DNA of 17,365 nt from JAIVGV01 sp035295985. Lineage in GTDB: Bacteria > Acidobacteriota > Blastocatellia > Pyrinomonadales > Pyrinomonadaceae. Numbering within the stretch: the first letter of the stretch is position 1; each line of letters starts with the position of its first letter. Of the stretch, positions 1 through 8,965 are shown piece by piece. The notes under the pieces were generated by a model that saw nothing but the letters and a program-made list of their open reading frames with translations, did not search any database and had not been told where the DNA came from. The stretch covers positions 1 to 17,365 of the forward strand of contig DATHBT010000281.1 in the NCBI GenBank assembly GCA_035295985.1. The letters are read 5' to 3'. The translations under genes were made by a program, and so were the position numbers.

Positions 1-1944
1 GTGACGACGCAGCGCCGCACGACGCGCACGGCGCCGGACGGCCGCTTCTCCTTCCGCGTGCCGCAGGGCGCGTACCGCGTCATCGTCGAGGCCGCGGGCC
101 TCCCGCGCTTCGACCGCGAGAACCTGATCGTCGAGCCGGGGCGCGATCTGCCCGTCGAGATCGATCTCAAGGAGGCGTCGAAGGAGGAGCCGGCGAAGGA
201 GGGCGCGTTCGTCGATCCGACCGCGAACGAGGGCGCGACGGGCTTCGCGGGCGACGAGTCTATCGAGACCCGGCCGACGGGGAACCCGCGCATCCGCGAG
301 ATGCGCGACCGCTGGCGCGTCAACTTCCCGGAGTACGACCGCTACGGAAGTCCCGCCGGGGGCCGGGACATACAGTTCAAGCGCGGCGCGTGGTACGACC
401 CCTACAACCAGAACCTGATCAAGGGCGACTACCCGATCTTCGGCAACAAGGTCTTCATGATCCTGTCGGCCGAGAGCATCTTCGGCGTCGAGCAGCGCCG
501 CACGCCGATCCCTTCGAACATCAACAGCGCGCGGCCCGGCAGCGCCGAGTTCTTCGGCAAGCCCGAGGTGCTGGGCGTCAACAACATCCTCCAGTTCTCG
601 CTCGAATTCTTCCACGGCGACACCACGTTCCGGCCGCGCAACTGGGCGGTCAAAATCTCGCCCACCTTCTCCGTCCCGAACTACGTCCGCACGCGCGAGG
701 TCGGCGTCATCAACATCGATCCCACGCGGGGCACGAACCGCACGGACTGGCACTTCGGCCTCCAGGACGCCTTCGCCGAGGTCAAGCTCGAAGACACGAA
801 CGCCAACTTCGACTTCGTCTCCGTGCGCGCCGGCATCCAGCCGTTCGTCTCCGACTTCCGCGGCTTCCTCTTCACGGACAACAACCTCGGCGCGCGCGTC
901 TTCGGCGGCTTCGACAACAACCGCTACCAGTTCAACGCCGCCTACTTCGCGCAGCTAGAGAAGGACACGAACAGCGGCCTCAACCGCTTCGACCGCCGGC
1001 AGCAGAATGTTTACATCGCCAACCTCTACCGGCAGGACTTTCTGGAGAAGGGCTTCAGCGGCCAGCTCCTCTTCGCCTTCAACGACGACCGCCGCAACAT
1101 CGAGTACGACCGCAACGGCTTCCTCGTCCGCCCCGCCCTGGTCGGCGACGTGCGCCCGCACGCGGTGCGCGTCGGCTACATCGGCGCGAGCACGGACGGC
1201 CACATCAAGCGCATCAACCTGACCTCGTCCTACTTCTTCGCCTTCGGCGAGGACGACCGCAACCCCATCGCCGGCCGCAAGCAGACGGTGCGCGCGCACA
1301 TGGCCGCGGTCGAGCCTTCGATAGACTTCGACTACATGCGCTTCAAGGCGTCGTTCTTCTTCGCCTCCGGCGACGACAACCCGACCGACGGCCGCGCCAA
1401 CGGCTTCGACGCCATCCTCGATGACCCGAACTTCATCGGCGGCCAGTTCTCCTTCTGGAACCGCGTCGGCATCCCGCTCCTCGGCACGGCCGTCGGGCTG
1501 GTGCAGCCCAACAGCGTCATCCCGTCGCTTCGCAGCAGCAAGACGCAGGGGCAGGCCAACCACGTCAACCCCGGCATCTTCATCTACAACGGCGGCGTGG
1601 ACGTGGAGGTGACGCAGCGCATCAAGACGGTCTTTAACGCCAACTACCTGCGCTTCCACCGCACCGAGTCGCTCGAATACCTCCTGTTCCAGAACCGCAT
1701 CCGCCACGACATCGGATGGGATTTGAGCGTCGGCGTGCTCTACCGCCCGCTGCTCATCAACAACATCCAGTTCACCTTCGGCGCTTCGATGCTGATTCCG
1801 GGCCGCGGCTTCCGCGACATCTACACCGATTCCAATCGCAACTGCCCGCCCAACGTGCAGGACTTCTGCCGGCCCGACGGCGTCGTCATCGACCCGTCGA
1901 AGCCGCTCTACAACCTGTTCGGCGCTGTTAAGTTCATCTTCTGA
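1..1944 (+). CDS. Outer-membrane beta-barrel protein with N-terminal carboxypeptidase-regulatory-like domain (5' partial)
   Basis: The open frame runs from the window edge, so the true start and signal peptide lie upstream; the GTG at base 1 is probably not the initiator. The first 60 residues (DGRFSFRVPQGAYRVIVEAAG and following) look like the end of a carboxypeptidase-regulatory-like beta-sandwich. An acidic linker follows. From about residue 110 to the end there are many alternating aromatic/hydrophobic strands with Asn/Asp-rich turns. The protein ends in FGAVKFIF, with a terminal Phe as expected for a BAM-inserted barrel. Two cysteines near the C-terminus (NCPPNVQDFC) may form a disulfide in an extracellular loop. 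I infer an outer-membrane channel or transporter; no substrate can be read. It lies 116 bp upstream of a multiheme cytochrome on the same strand, suggesting a porin-cytochrome pairing. The barrel assignment is fairly secure, the role is not. Confidence 0.75.
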   Translation: MTTQRRTTRTAPDGRFSFRVPQGAYRVIVEAAGLPRFDRENLIVEPGRDLPVEIDLKEASKEEPAKEGAFVDPTANEGATGFAGDESIETRPTGNPRIREMRDRWRVNFPEYDRYGSPAGGRDIQFKRGAWYDPYNQNLIKGDYPIFGNKVFMILSAESIFGVEQRRTPIPSNINSARPGSAEFFGKPEVLGVNNILQFSLEFFHGDTTFRPRNWAVKISPTFSVPNYVRTREVGVINIDPTRGTNRTDWHFGLQDAFAEVKLEDTNANFDFVSVRAGIQPFVSDFRGFLFTDNNLGARVFGGFDNNRYQFNAAYFAQLEKDTNSGLNRFDRRQQNVYIANLYRQDFLEKGFSGQLLFAFNDDRRNIEYDRNGFLVRPALVGDVRPHAVRVGYIGASTDGHIKRINLTSSYFFAFGEDDRNPIAGRKQTVRAHMAAVEPSIDFDYMRFKASFFFASGDDNPTDGRANGFDAILDDPNFIGGQFSFWNRVGIPLLGTAVGLVQPNSVIPSLRSSKTQGQANHVNPGIFIYNGGVDVEVTQRIKTVFNANYLRFHRTESLEYLLFQNRIRHDIGWDLSVGVLYRPLLINNIQFTFGASMLIPGRGFRDIYTDSNRNCPPNVQDFCRPDGVVIDPSKPLYNLFGAVKFIF

Positions 1945-1959
1945 TCGGGAGTCCGACGC

Positions 1960-2000
1960 CCGCGCCCCGCCCGTATTTTCGGCGAGGGCGCGGGGCGCGG
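1960..2000 (+). other. GC-rich hairpin between barrel and cytochrome genes
   Basis: An 11-bp perfect inverted repeat: CCGCGCCCCGC at 1960-1970 pairs with GCGGGGCGCGG at 1990-2000, with a 19-base loop. It begins 15 bases after the barrel stop codon. No T-run follows, so it is not a standard intrinsic terminator. It could attenuate transcription or stabilise the 3' end of an upstream message within one operon. Confidence 0.4.
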
Positions 2001-2060
2001 CCTCGTCCGTCCGGTCTCATCCGTTAGAGGCCGTCCATTCATACAAGAGGGAGTGACAGG

Positions 2061-5000
2061 ATGCGGGGTTACGGGAAAGCTGATCGGCTGAAGTTGACCG
2101 CGCTTTTGGGGGCCGCGGCACTCGTCGCGCTGCTCGCGGCGGGCGGCGCGCGCTCGTCCGCCGAAGGGCGGCGGGCCGCCGAGAATTCTGCCGCCAGCGC
2201 GGGTTCGCTCCGCGCGCAGGGGGGCGCTGCCGCCGCGCAGGCCGCGACGCCGCAGCCGGAAGGCTGCGTCTCCTGCCACACCCAGATCGAGCCGATGCAC
2301 GACACCGACTCCGGCAAGCTGGAGAAGGGCGACCGCGACGGCCAGGGGCTTTCCTGCACCTACTGCCACGGCGGCAACCCGGCCGCCCGCCCGGCCTCGA
2401 ACTCCGCGGCCGATCAGGAGCGCGCCAAGCGCGAGGCGCACGTCCGCCCGCGCTTCCCCAAGGAGTGGGAGCGCGACGGGAAGTATTCGAGCGCGAACCC
2501 CGAGCGCGGGCTGACACTCACGAACCGCGAGAGCTGGGAGTTCGTACGCTTCGTCAACCCGGCCGACCACCGCACGGCGCAGAAGACCTGCGGCGAGTGT
2601 CACCAGGCCGAGGTGACGGCCAACGAGTCGAGCATGATGCGCCACGGCGCGATGCTCTGGGGCGCGGCCCTCTACAACAACGGCGGCTTCCCCATCAAGG
2701 ACACGCGCTTCGGCGAAATCTACACGGAGGAGACGGGAGCGCCGGCGCGCATCATCCAGATTCCGCAGCCGACGAAGGAGCAGCAGCTCGCCAAGGGCTG
2801 GCTCCCCTTCCTCGACCCGCTCCCGCGCTGGCAGATTTCGCAGCCCGGCAACACCCTGCGCGTCTTCGAGCGCGGCGGCAAGCGCCGCCTCGAAGTGGGC
2901 CTCCCCGACCGCGAGGAAGACCCCGGCCGCCCCGACAAGGGATTGAGCCCCCGCGGCTTCGGCACGAACAACCGCACCGACCCCGTCTATCTCGGCCTCC
3001 AGAAGACGCGCCTGCTCGACCCCACGCTCAACCACATGGGGACGAACGATCACCCCGGCGACTTCCGCTCTTCGGGCTGCACGGCCTGCCACGTCATCTA
3101 CGCGAACGACCGCTCGGTCGTCAACTCCGGCCCCTACGCCAGCTTCGGAAACACCGGCATGTCGGCGACGGCCGACACGACGATCCCGAAGGGCGAGCCG
3201 GGCCACCCGATCAAGCATAAGTTCACCAACGCCATCCCGACCTCGCAGTGCATGGTCTGCCACATGCACCCGGGGACGAACATGGTCGCCACCTACACCG
3301 GCATGATGTGGTGGGACAACGAGACCGACGGCAACCAGCTCTACCCGGCCAAGCAGTTCGACCCGTCGCAGGACGAAGAGCAGGTCTTGCTCAACCGCAA
3401 CCCCGAAGGCGCGTCGATGCGCGGCCTCTGGTCGCGGCGCAAGCACGAAGACCGCCTCTCGGCTGAGGACTTCATCGTGCGCGTCGGCGACCCCTTCGGC
3501 GAGTTCAACAAGACGGCGAAGCAGACGCAGCTCGCGGACTTCCACGGCCACGGCTGGCTCTTCCGCGCCGTCTTCAAGCGCGACCGGCAGGGCAACTTCA
3601 TCGACGCCTTCGACCGGCCCATCAGCAACATCACGCCGGAGAAGCTTAACCGCGCCGTCAACTACCGGGACAACGACCCGCGCTCCAACACGAGCCGCGG
3701 CCGACCCGGACAACCCGTCCACCTCAAGGACATACACCTCGAGAAGGGGATGCACTGCGCCGACTGCCACTTCCGGCAGGACGCGCACGGCACCGGCATC
3801 CTCTACAACGAGCCGCGCGCCGCCATCGAGATCGACTGCAAGGACTGCCACGGCACGATCCGCGAGCGCGCCACGCTGCTCACCTCCGGCTTCGCCGCCG
3901 GGCAGGGGATCAAGGAGGGCAGGCTCGTTGCCGAGGAGAAGGGGCGGAACCTGCGCTCCTCCTCGCGCTCGGACGGCCTGTTCACGCGCGACGCGGACGG
4001 CCGCCGGATTACCGTCTTCCAGCGCGCCCCGCGCGCCGGCCTGAAGAAGAAGATCAAAGAGGCGGACGGCAAAGAGACGGAGGTCACGCTGCCCGAAGGT
4101 ACAATCGTGCAGAACTCGCTCGTCGAGCCGGGCCGCTGGTGGCGCGTCAAGCAGACCATCGACACGCTCGACCCGCAGTCGGGCGACTACAACGAGCTGT
4201 CGCGCTACGCCAAGACCATCCGGGACGACAACCAGACGTGGGGCGACGTGCCGGCCAAGGACGAGGAGTTGGCGCACGCGGATAACCGCATGACCTGCTT
4301 CGCGTGCCACACCTCCTGGATGACCTCCTGCTTCGGCTGCCACCTCTCGATGAAGGCGAACCGCAAGATGCCGAACCGTCACTTCGAGGGCGACGACTCG
4401 CGCAACTACACGACCTACAACTTCCAGGTTTTAAGGGACGACGTGTTCATGCTGGGCAAGGACGGCACCGTGACGGGCAACCGCGTTGCCCCCGTCGCCT
4501 CGCGCTCGGCCGTCCTAGTCAGCTCGCAGAACCAGAACCGCGAGTGGATCTACTCGCAGCAGCAGACCATCTCGTCCGAAGGTTTTTCGGGCCAGGCGTT
4601 CTCCACGCACGTCCCGCACACCGTCAGGACGAAGGAGACGAAGGGCTGCACGGATTGCCACCTCTCGAAGGCGAACGACAACAACGCGTGGATGGCGCAG
4701 CTCATGCTACAGGGGACGAACTTCGTCAACTTCATGGGCCGCTACGTTTACGTCGCCGCCGAGCACTCGCTCGAAGTCGCGACCGTCACCGAGCACGAGG
4801 AGCCGCAGGCCGTCAAAGGCAGCACGCTCCACAAGCTCGCCTTCCCGGACAACTACAAGAAGTTCGTTGACGGCGGCCGGCAGATCAAGACCTTCTTCGA
4901 GCACAAGGGCAACCCGGAAGTCCTCCAGGTGCAGGTTCGCGGCGAGTACGCCTACGTGGCCGCCGGCAAGGGGGGCCTGCGCGTCTACGACATCGCGCAG

Positions 5001-6260
5001 ATCGATCACAAGGGATTTTCGGAGCGCATCACGACCGCCCCGGTCTCGCGCTTCGGACAGCGGTTCTGGGTGAAGACGAAGCACGCGACCGCCGTCGCCG
5101 CGCCCACGACGCTCGGCGTCGATCCCCTGCGCTCGCGCCGCCCCGAAAACCAGGAGCAGCCCATCCACCCGATCTACGGCTACCTCTACGTGGCCGACCG
5201 CGAGGAGGGCCTCGTGCTCGTCGGGGCGGGCACGCTCCTCGACGGCGACCCGCTGAACAACTACCTGAGCCGCGCGCTCACCTGGAACGAGGGCGGCGTG
5301 CTCGACGGCGCGACGAACCTCCACGTCGCCGGCACGCACCTGTACGTGACGACCGACAAGGCGCTCGTCATCCTCGACATCAACGACCCGCTGAAGCCGC
5401 GCGTGGCGAGCAGGATTCCCTTCAAGCACGCGCACGCCGTCGCCGTCCAGTTCCGCTACGCCTTCGTCGTGGACGAGGAGGGCTTCCACGTCGTTGACGT
5501 GACCGACCCGTCGAAGGCGCGGCTCGCCGAGGGCGCGCGCGTCCCGCTCCACCACGCGCACGACGTTTACCTGGCGCGCACCTACGCCTACGTCGCCAAC
5601 GGCAAGGAGGGCGTCGCGATAATCAACGTCGAGAAACCGGAAGAGCCGAAGCTCGACCAGATGTTCTCGGCCGACGGCCAGATCAACGACGCGCACCAGG
5701 TCAAGGTCGCGATGACGAACGCTTCTCTGTTCGCCTACGTCGCCGACGGCAAGAACGGCCTGCGCATCCTGCAACTGACCGACCCCGAAACGATGCCGAC
5801 CTACGCGGGCTTCAGCCCCCGGCCGCAGCCCCGGCTGATCGCCAACTTCAAGACGCTCGGCCCTGCCGTCGCGGTCTCGAAGGGCTTGGATCGCGACCGC
5901 GCCGTTGACGAGAGCGGCAACCAGATCGCCGTCTTCGGCCGCCGCGGCGCGCGCCCCTTCAACCTCGCCGAGATGCAGCGGATGTACATGAAGGACGGCC
6001 AGCCCTTCACCGTCTCCGACACGCCGACCACGCAGGCCCGCGACTTCAAGGCCGCGTCCGCAGGCAACACGCGGACGCGCCCCGAATCCGCGTCGCCGTC
6101 CGAACGCGCGGAGCAGGACGCGGGCGCGGCGGGGCCGAGCCTCGTCAAGTCGGCCTTCGTGAAGCTGCCCTCGGCCGCCGCGCTGGGGTTCGCGGGCGTG
6201 GGACTGCTCGCGGCCGGCTTCGGCTGGCGCAGGCTCCGGCGCAGGCGGCGCTCGCGTTAG
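2061..6260 (+). CDS. Decaheme c-type cytochrome fused to LVIVD-type beta-propeller
   Basis: 1399 residues. A signal peptide is evident (hydrophobic stretch at about residues 10-28). Ten CxxCH heme-attachment motifs start at C69, C99, C177, C340, C397, C566, C593, C746, C757 and C863. Residues about 890-1245 carry seven repeats of the YAYVADGxxGLRIxDVxDP kind, matching LVIVD-type repeats and enough for one seven-blade propeller. A hydrophobic segment at 1372-1389 is followed by an Arg-rich tail. The start is supported by GAGGGAG at 2047-2053, 7 bases before the ATG. Ten covalent hemes imply electron transfer outside the cytoplasm. The propeller may be a partner- or substrate-binding head. The upstream barrel could be its outer-membrane partner. 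The exact redox reaction cannot be deduced; alternatives include an envelope reductase or an extracellular electron conduit. Confidence 0.9.
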   Translation: MRGYGKADRLKLTALLGAAALVALLAAGGARSSAEGRRAAENSAASAGSLRAQGGAAAAQAATPQPEGCVSCHTQIEPMHDTDSGKLEKGDRDGQGLSCTYCHGGNPAARPASNSAADQERAKREAHVRPRFPKEWERDGKYSSANPERGLTLTNRESWEFVRFVNPADHRTAQKTCGECHQAEVTANESSMMRHGAMLWGAALYNNGGFPIKDTRFGEIYTEETGAPARIIQIPQPTKEQQLAKGWLPFLDPLPRWQISQPGNTLRVFERGGKRRLEVGLPDREEDPGRPDKGLSPRGFGTNNRTDPVYLGLQKTRLLDPTLNHMGTNDHPGDFRSSGCTACHVIYANDRSVVNSGPYASFGNTGMSATADTTIPKGEPGHPIKHKFTNAIPTSQCMVCHMHPGTNMVATYTGMMWWDNETDGNQLYPAKQFDPSQDEEQVLLNRNPEGASMRGLWSRRKHEDRLSAEDFIVRVGDPFGEFNKTAKQTQLADFHGHGWLFRAVFKRDRQGNFIDAFDRPISNITPEKLNRAVNYRDNDPRSNTSRGRPGQPVHLKDIHLEKGMHCADCHFRQDAHGTGILYNEPRAAIEIDCKDCHGTIRERATLLTSGFAAGQGIKEGRLVAEEKGRNLRSSSRSDGLFTRDADGRRITVFQRAPRAGLKKKIKEADGKETEVTLPEGTIVQNSLVEPGRWWRVKQTIDTLDPQSGDYNELSRYAKTIRDDNQTWGDVPAKDEELAHADNRMTCFACHTSWMTSCFGCHLSMKANRKMPNRHFEGDDSRNYTTYNFQVLRDDVFMLGKDGTVTGNRVAPVASRSAVLVSSQNQNREWIYSQQQTISSEGFSGQAFSTHVPHTVRTKETKGCTDCHLSKANDNNAWMAQLMLQGTNFVNFMGRYVYVAAEHSLEVATVTEHEEPQAVKGSTLHKLAFPDNYKKFVDGGRQIKTFFEHKGNPEVLQVQVRGEYAYVAAGKGGLRVYDIAQIDHKGFSERITTAPVSRFGQRFWVKTKHATAVAAPTTLGVDPLRSRRPENQEQPIHPIYGYLYVADREEGLVLVGAGTLLDGDPLNNYLSRALTWNEGGVLDGATNLHVAGTHLYVTTDKALVILDINDPLKPRVASRIPFKHAHAVAVQFRYAFVVDEEGFHVVDVTDPSKARLAEGARVPLHHAHDVYLARTYAYVANGKEGVAIINVEKPEEPKLDQMFSADGQINDAHQVKVAMTNASLFAYVADGKNGLRILQLTDPETMPTYAGFSPRPQPRLIANFKTLGPAVAVSKGLDRDRAVDESGNQIAVFGRRGARPFNLAEMQRMYMKDGQPFTVSDTPTTQARDFKAASAGNTRTRPESASPSERAEQDAGAAGPSLVKSAFVKLPSAAALGFAGVGLLAAGFGWRRLRRRRRSR

Positions 6261-6295
6261 CCTTCGGGCCGGGCGAACGCCCGCGCCGTAAGAAT

Positions 6296-6340
6296 GGCGG
6301 CGCTGTCGCTCCCCGCGGCGACAGCGCCGCCGAACTTTTT
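6296..6340 (+). terminator. Strong Rho-independent terminator after the cytochrome gene
   Basis: A 14-bp perfect stem (GGCGGCGCTGTCGC at 6296-6309 with its complement at 6318-6331), an 8-base loop, then GAAC and five T's at 6336-6340. It lies 35 bases after the cytochrome stop and ends that transcription unit. A smaller 5-bp hairpin (CGGGC-gaac-GCCCG, 6270-6283) precedes it. Confidence 0.9.
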
Positions 6341-6388
6341 ACGCGCCAAGCGTGAACCCCGGACGGCGCATCCCGCGCGTTAACTCTT

Positions 6389-6412
6389 GCGGTGCGAGCG
6401 TTTTCACACCGC
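6389..6412. promoter_or_regulatory. Possible operator-like dyad upstream of the WD40-caspase gene
   Basis: GCGGTG at 6389-6394 and CACCGC at 6407-6412 form a 6-bp inverted repeat with a 12-base spacer, in the 5' region of the next gene. The rest of the gap 6341-6455 shows no clear -35/-10 pair. A dyad of this size can arise by chance in GC-rich DNA. Confidence 0.2.
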
Positions 6413-6455
6413 GGCTGAGTTTTACACGGGTGAGGTGCGAGACAGTGAGGTTTCT

Positions 6456-8957
6456 ATGAAGAGCCTGCGCGTTCACATGATGGCCTTCGCCCTGTTCGCG
6501 TCGCTTCCCTTCCAGACCCGCGCCCAACAGCCGCGGCCCCGAATCGAGATCGACCCGAACGCATCGAACTCCGTGACGGCCGTCGCCTTCAGCCCCGACG
6601 GCCGCTTCCTCGCGGGCGCCAACGCGAACGGGACGGTCAAGCTCTGGAACCTCGTCACGGGACGCCGCAATCGCACGCTGCGCGGCCACGCCGGGAGCGT
6701 CAACGCCGTCGCCTTCGGCCCCGACGGCAACGCCGTCGCGGGCGCGGGCGACGACAAGACGGTGCGCGTGTGGGACGCCGCGACGGGCCGCGAGGCCAGG
6801 AAGCTGACGCACGACTCGCGCGTGCTCTCGGTCGCCTTCGGCGGCAACAACCTGCTCGCCGCCGGCTGCGCGGACGGCCACGTCAAAGTGTGGGACGTTG
6901 CCACGGGGCAGGAACTCCGCGCGCTCGCGGGCCACACCGGCGGAGTGTTCGGCCTCGCCTTCGCGCGCGACGGCAGGACGCTCGCCAGCGGCAGCGCAGA
7001 CTCGCTGCGGCTCTGGGACGTGACCACGGGCGGCAACCCGCGCACGCTCAGAAGCTCGACCGCCCCGTTCACTGCCGCCGCCCTCAGCCCCGACGGTAAG
7101 CTGCTCGCGGCCGGGCTACGCGGAGCCGTCGTCCGCGTCTGGGATGTTGCAACGTCGCGGCCTTTGCACGCGCTCACAGGCCACGCGGCCGAGATCACTT
7201 CGCTGGCCTTCGGCGCGGACGGCACGCTCGCGAGCGGAGACGCGGGCGGAGCGGTTAAGCTCTGGCGCACGGCCGCGTCGAACCCGGCTGCGGCCCCGCA
7301 AACCGGGCTGCCGTCCGAGCTGAGATCCTTCTCGGCGGGCGCGGCGACGAAGTCGCTCGCCTTCGGCGTGGGCGGGAAACTGCTGGCGACGGCCGCGGCC
7401 GGCCCCTCGGCGAAGCTGTGGCAGGCTGAGACGGGTCGCGAGCTGGCGAGCCTCGTCGCGCCGGATGAGCGCGAGTGGATCGTCTTCACGCCGGTCGGCC
7501 ACTACGACGGGACGGCCGGGGGGATGCGCGCGGTCAATTTCGTCCAGTCGGGCCAGCGCGTGCAGATCGACTCCTTCTTCGAGCAGCTCTACACGCCGAA
7601 ACTGCTCGCGCAGGTCGTCCTCTCCGCGCGCGGGCCGGAGGGCGCGGTCAGCCCGCCGCCCGGCACGTCGAACAAAGCGTTGCTGCTCGGCACGCTCTCC
7701 GCGCCGCGGCGCGCGGGCGTTGACCTGACCGGCGCGGTGAAACTCCCGCCGCTCGTTAAGATCGCGCTGCCCTCCGCGGCAGCCGCCCCGACGCTGCGGC
7801 GAAGCGCCCCTGTCGCGCCCGCGCAACCGCAACCCGGCGCGCGCGGCGTCGGGGACGATCTGGCGAAGGCCGAGGCGGCGACCGTCACGGTCGAGGCGTG
7901 GGATCAGGGCGGCGGGGTTGACGAGATACGCCTCTACCACAACGGCAAGCTCGTCGTCGAAGACAAAATCGTTGACGCGCCGATGCCAGAGCCGCCGCCG
8001 GGCGTCGGGGGACGCGTGGCAGGCGCGCCCGCGCCCATGCAGGCAATCACGAAGAGCTACCGCGTCGCGCTCGCGCCCGGCGAGAACGTCTTCCGGGCCG
8101 TCGCGCTAAACGCCGACCGGACGGAGTCGCAGCCGGCCGAGGCCAAAGTCGAGCAGCCGGGCGGGCGGGCGACGGCCGACCTCTATCTGGTCGCCGTCGG
8201 ACTCAACGAGTACAAGAATCCGAGGTACAACCTGAACTTCGGCCGCGCCGACGCGACTGCCATCGCGGACGAGATCGGGCGGCGCGGCAAAGGCATCTTC
8301 CGCAAGATCGATAAGCAGTTGATCCTCGACTCACAGGCCACGCGCCAATCAATCGAGGCCGCGCTCGGACGTGTCGCGTCGGCCGCGCAGCCGGGCGACG
8401 CCTTCGTCTTCTACTACGCGGGCCACGGCGTGATGAGCGAGGGCGCTCAGGGCGAGCAGGCCGAGTTCCACCTCGCGCCGCACGACGTGACGCAGCTCTT
8501 CGGCAACGACGAGATGCTGGCAGAGCGCGGCGTCTCTGCGCGCCTCCTGCGCGAGTGGTGCAGGCGGATAGCGGCGCAGAAGCAGCTCATCGTGCTCGAC
8601 GCCTGCCAGGCCGGCGGCGCGGTCGAGACCTTCGCGGCGCTGCGCGGCGTGCCGGAGGAGAAGGCCATCCTGCAACTGGCGCGCAGCGTCGGCATCATCA
8701 TCCTCGCCGCGACGGGCACTGAGCAGGTGGCGGCCGAGTTTACGAAACTAGGCCACGGCGCGTTCACCTACGCGCTGCTCGAAGGTCTCTCCGGCAAGGC
8801 CGACGGCGGAAGCCAGCCCGACGGCAAGATCACGGTCAAGGAACTCGAAGCCTTCCTCAACGACATGGTGCCCGAGCTGACGCGCCAGTACCGCGGCACG
8901 CCCCAGTTCCCCAACAGCTACTCGCGCGGTCAGGACTTTCCGCTCGGCGTGAAGTGA
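6456..8957 (+). CDS. Exported WD40-repeat protein with C-terminal caspase-like (peptidase C14) domain
   Basis: 833 residues from the ATG at 6456. An ATG at 6387 is also in frame, but 6456 starts a good signal peptide (MKSLRVHMMAFALFASLPF, then QTRAQ) and has GTGAGG five bases upstream. Residues about 37-333 hold seven WD40 repeats (VAFSPDG...VKLWD type), enough for one propeller. A linker domain follows (REWIVFTPVGHYDG), then a Pro/Ala-rich stretch. From about residue 575 a caspase fold begins: LVAVGLNEY, the catalytic His in YYAGHG (H657) and the catalytic Cys in LDACQAGG (C717). Both dyad residues are present, so activity is plausible. WD40-caspase architectures are known in cyanobacteria, myxobacteria and acidobacteria; their substrates are mostly unknown. 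The gene stands alone between a terminator and a convergent neighbour. Confidence 0.9.
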   Translation: MKSLRVHMMAFALFASLPFQTRAQQPRPRIEIDPNASNSVTAVAFSPDGRFLAGANANGTVKLWNLVTGRRNRTLRGHAGSVNAVAFGPDGNAVAGAGDDKTVRVWDAATGREARKLTHDSRVLSVAFGGNNLLAAGCADGHVKVWDVATGQELRALAGHTGGVFGLAFARDGRTLASGSADSLRLWDVTTGGNPRTLRSSTAPFTAAALSPDGKLLAAGLRGAVVRVWDVATSRPLHALTGHAAEITSLAFGADGTLASGDAGGAVKLWRTAASNPAAAPQTGLPSELRSFSAGAATKSLAFGVGGKLLATAAAGPSAKLWQAETGRELASLVAPDEREWIVFTPVGHYDGTAGGMRAVNFVQSGQRVQIDSFFEQLYTPKLLAQVVLSARGPEGAVSPPPGTSNKALLLGTLSAPRRAGVDLTGAVKLPPLVKIALPSAAAAPTLRRSAPVAPAQPQPGARGVGDDLAKAEAATVTVEAWDQGGGVDEIRLYHNGKLVVEDKIVDAPMPEPPPGVGGRVAGAPAPMQAITKSYRVALAPGENVFRAVALNADRTESQPAEAKVEQPGGRATADLYLVAVGLNEYKNPRYNLNFGRADATAIADEIGRRGKGIFRKIDKQLILDSQATRQSIEAALGRVASAAQPGDAFVFYYAGHGVMSEGAQGEQAEFHLAPHDVTQLFGNDEMLAERGVSARLLREWCRRIAAQKQLIVLDACQAGGAVETFAALRGVPEEKAILQLARSVGIIILAATGTEQVAAEFTKLGHGAFTYALLEGLSGKADGGSQPDGKITVKELEAFLNDMVPELTRQYRGTPQFPNSYSRGQDFPLGVK

Positions 8958-8965
8958 GGAAGGCG

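Noticed and set aside
1908..4382. 824-residue open frame on the minus strand
   Set aside because: It lies entirely opposite the barrel and cytochrome genes, is extremely rich in Ala/Arg/Val/Gly and has no domain pattern; it is a GC-composition shadow.
4707..5774. 355-residue minus-strand open frame
   Set aside because: Antisense to the LVIVD repeats; its apparent repeats merely mirror the real propeller repeats.
6387..6455. Upstream ATG extension of the WD40-caspase gene
   Set aside because: It adds 23 residues ahead of a good signal peptide and lacks the ribosome-binding site seen before 6456.
7116..7940. 274-residue minus-strand open frame inside the WD40-caspase gene
   Set aside because: Arg/Ala-rich with no start signal, opposite a strongly supported gene.
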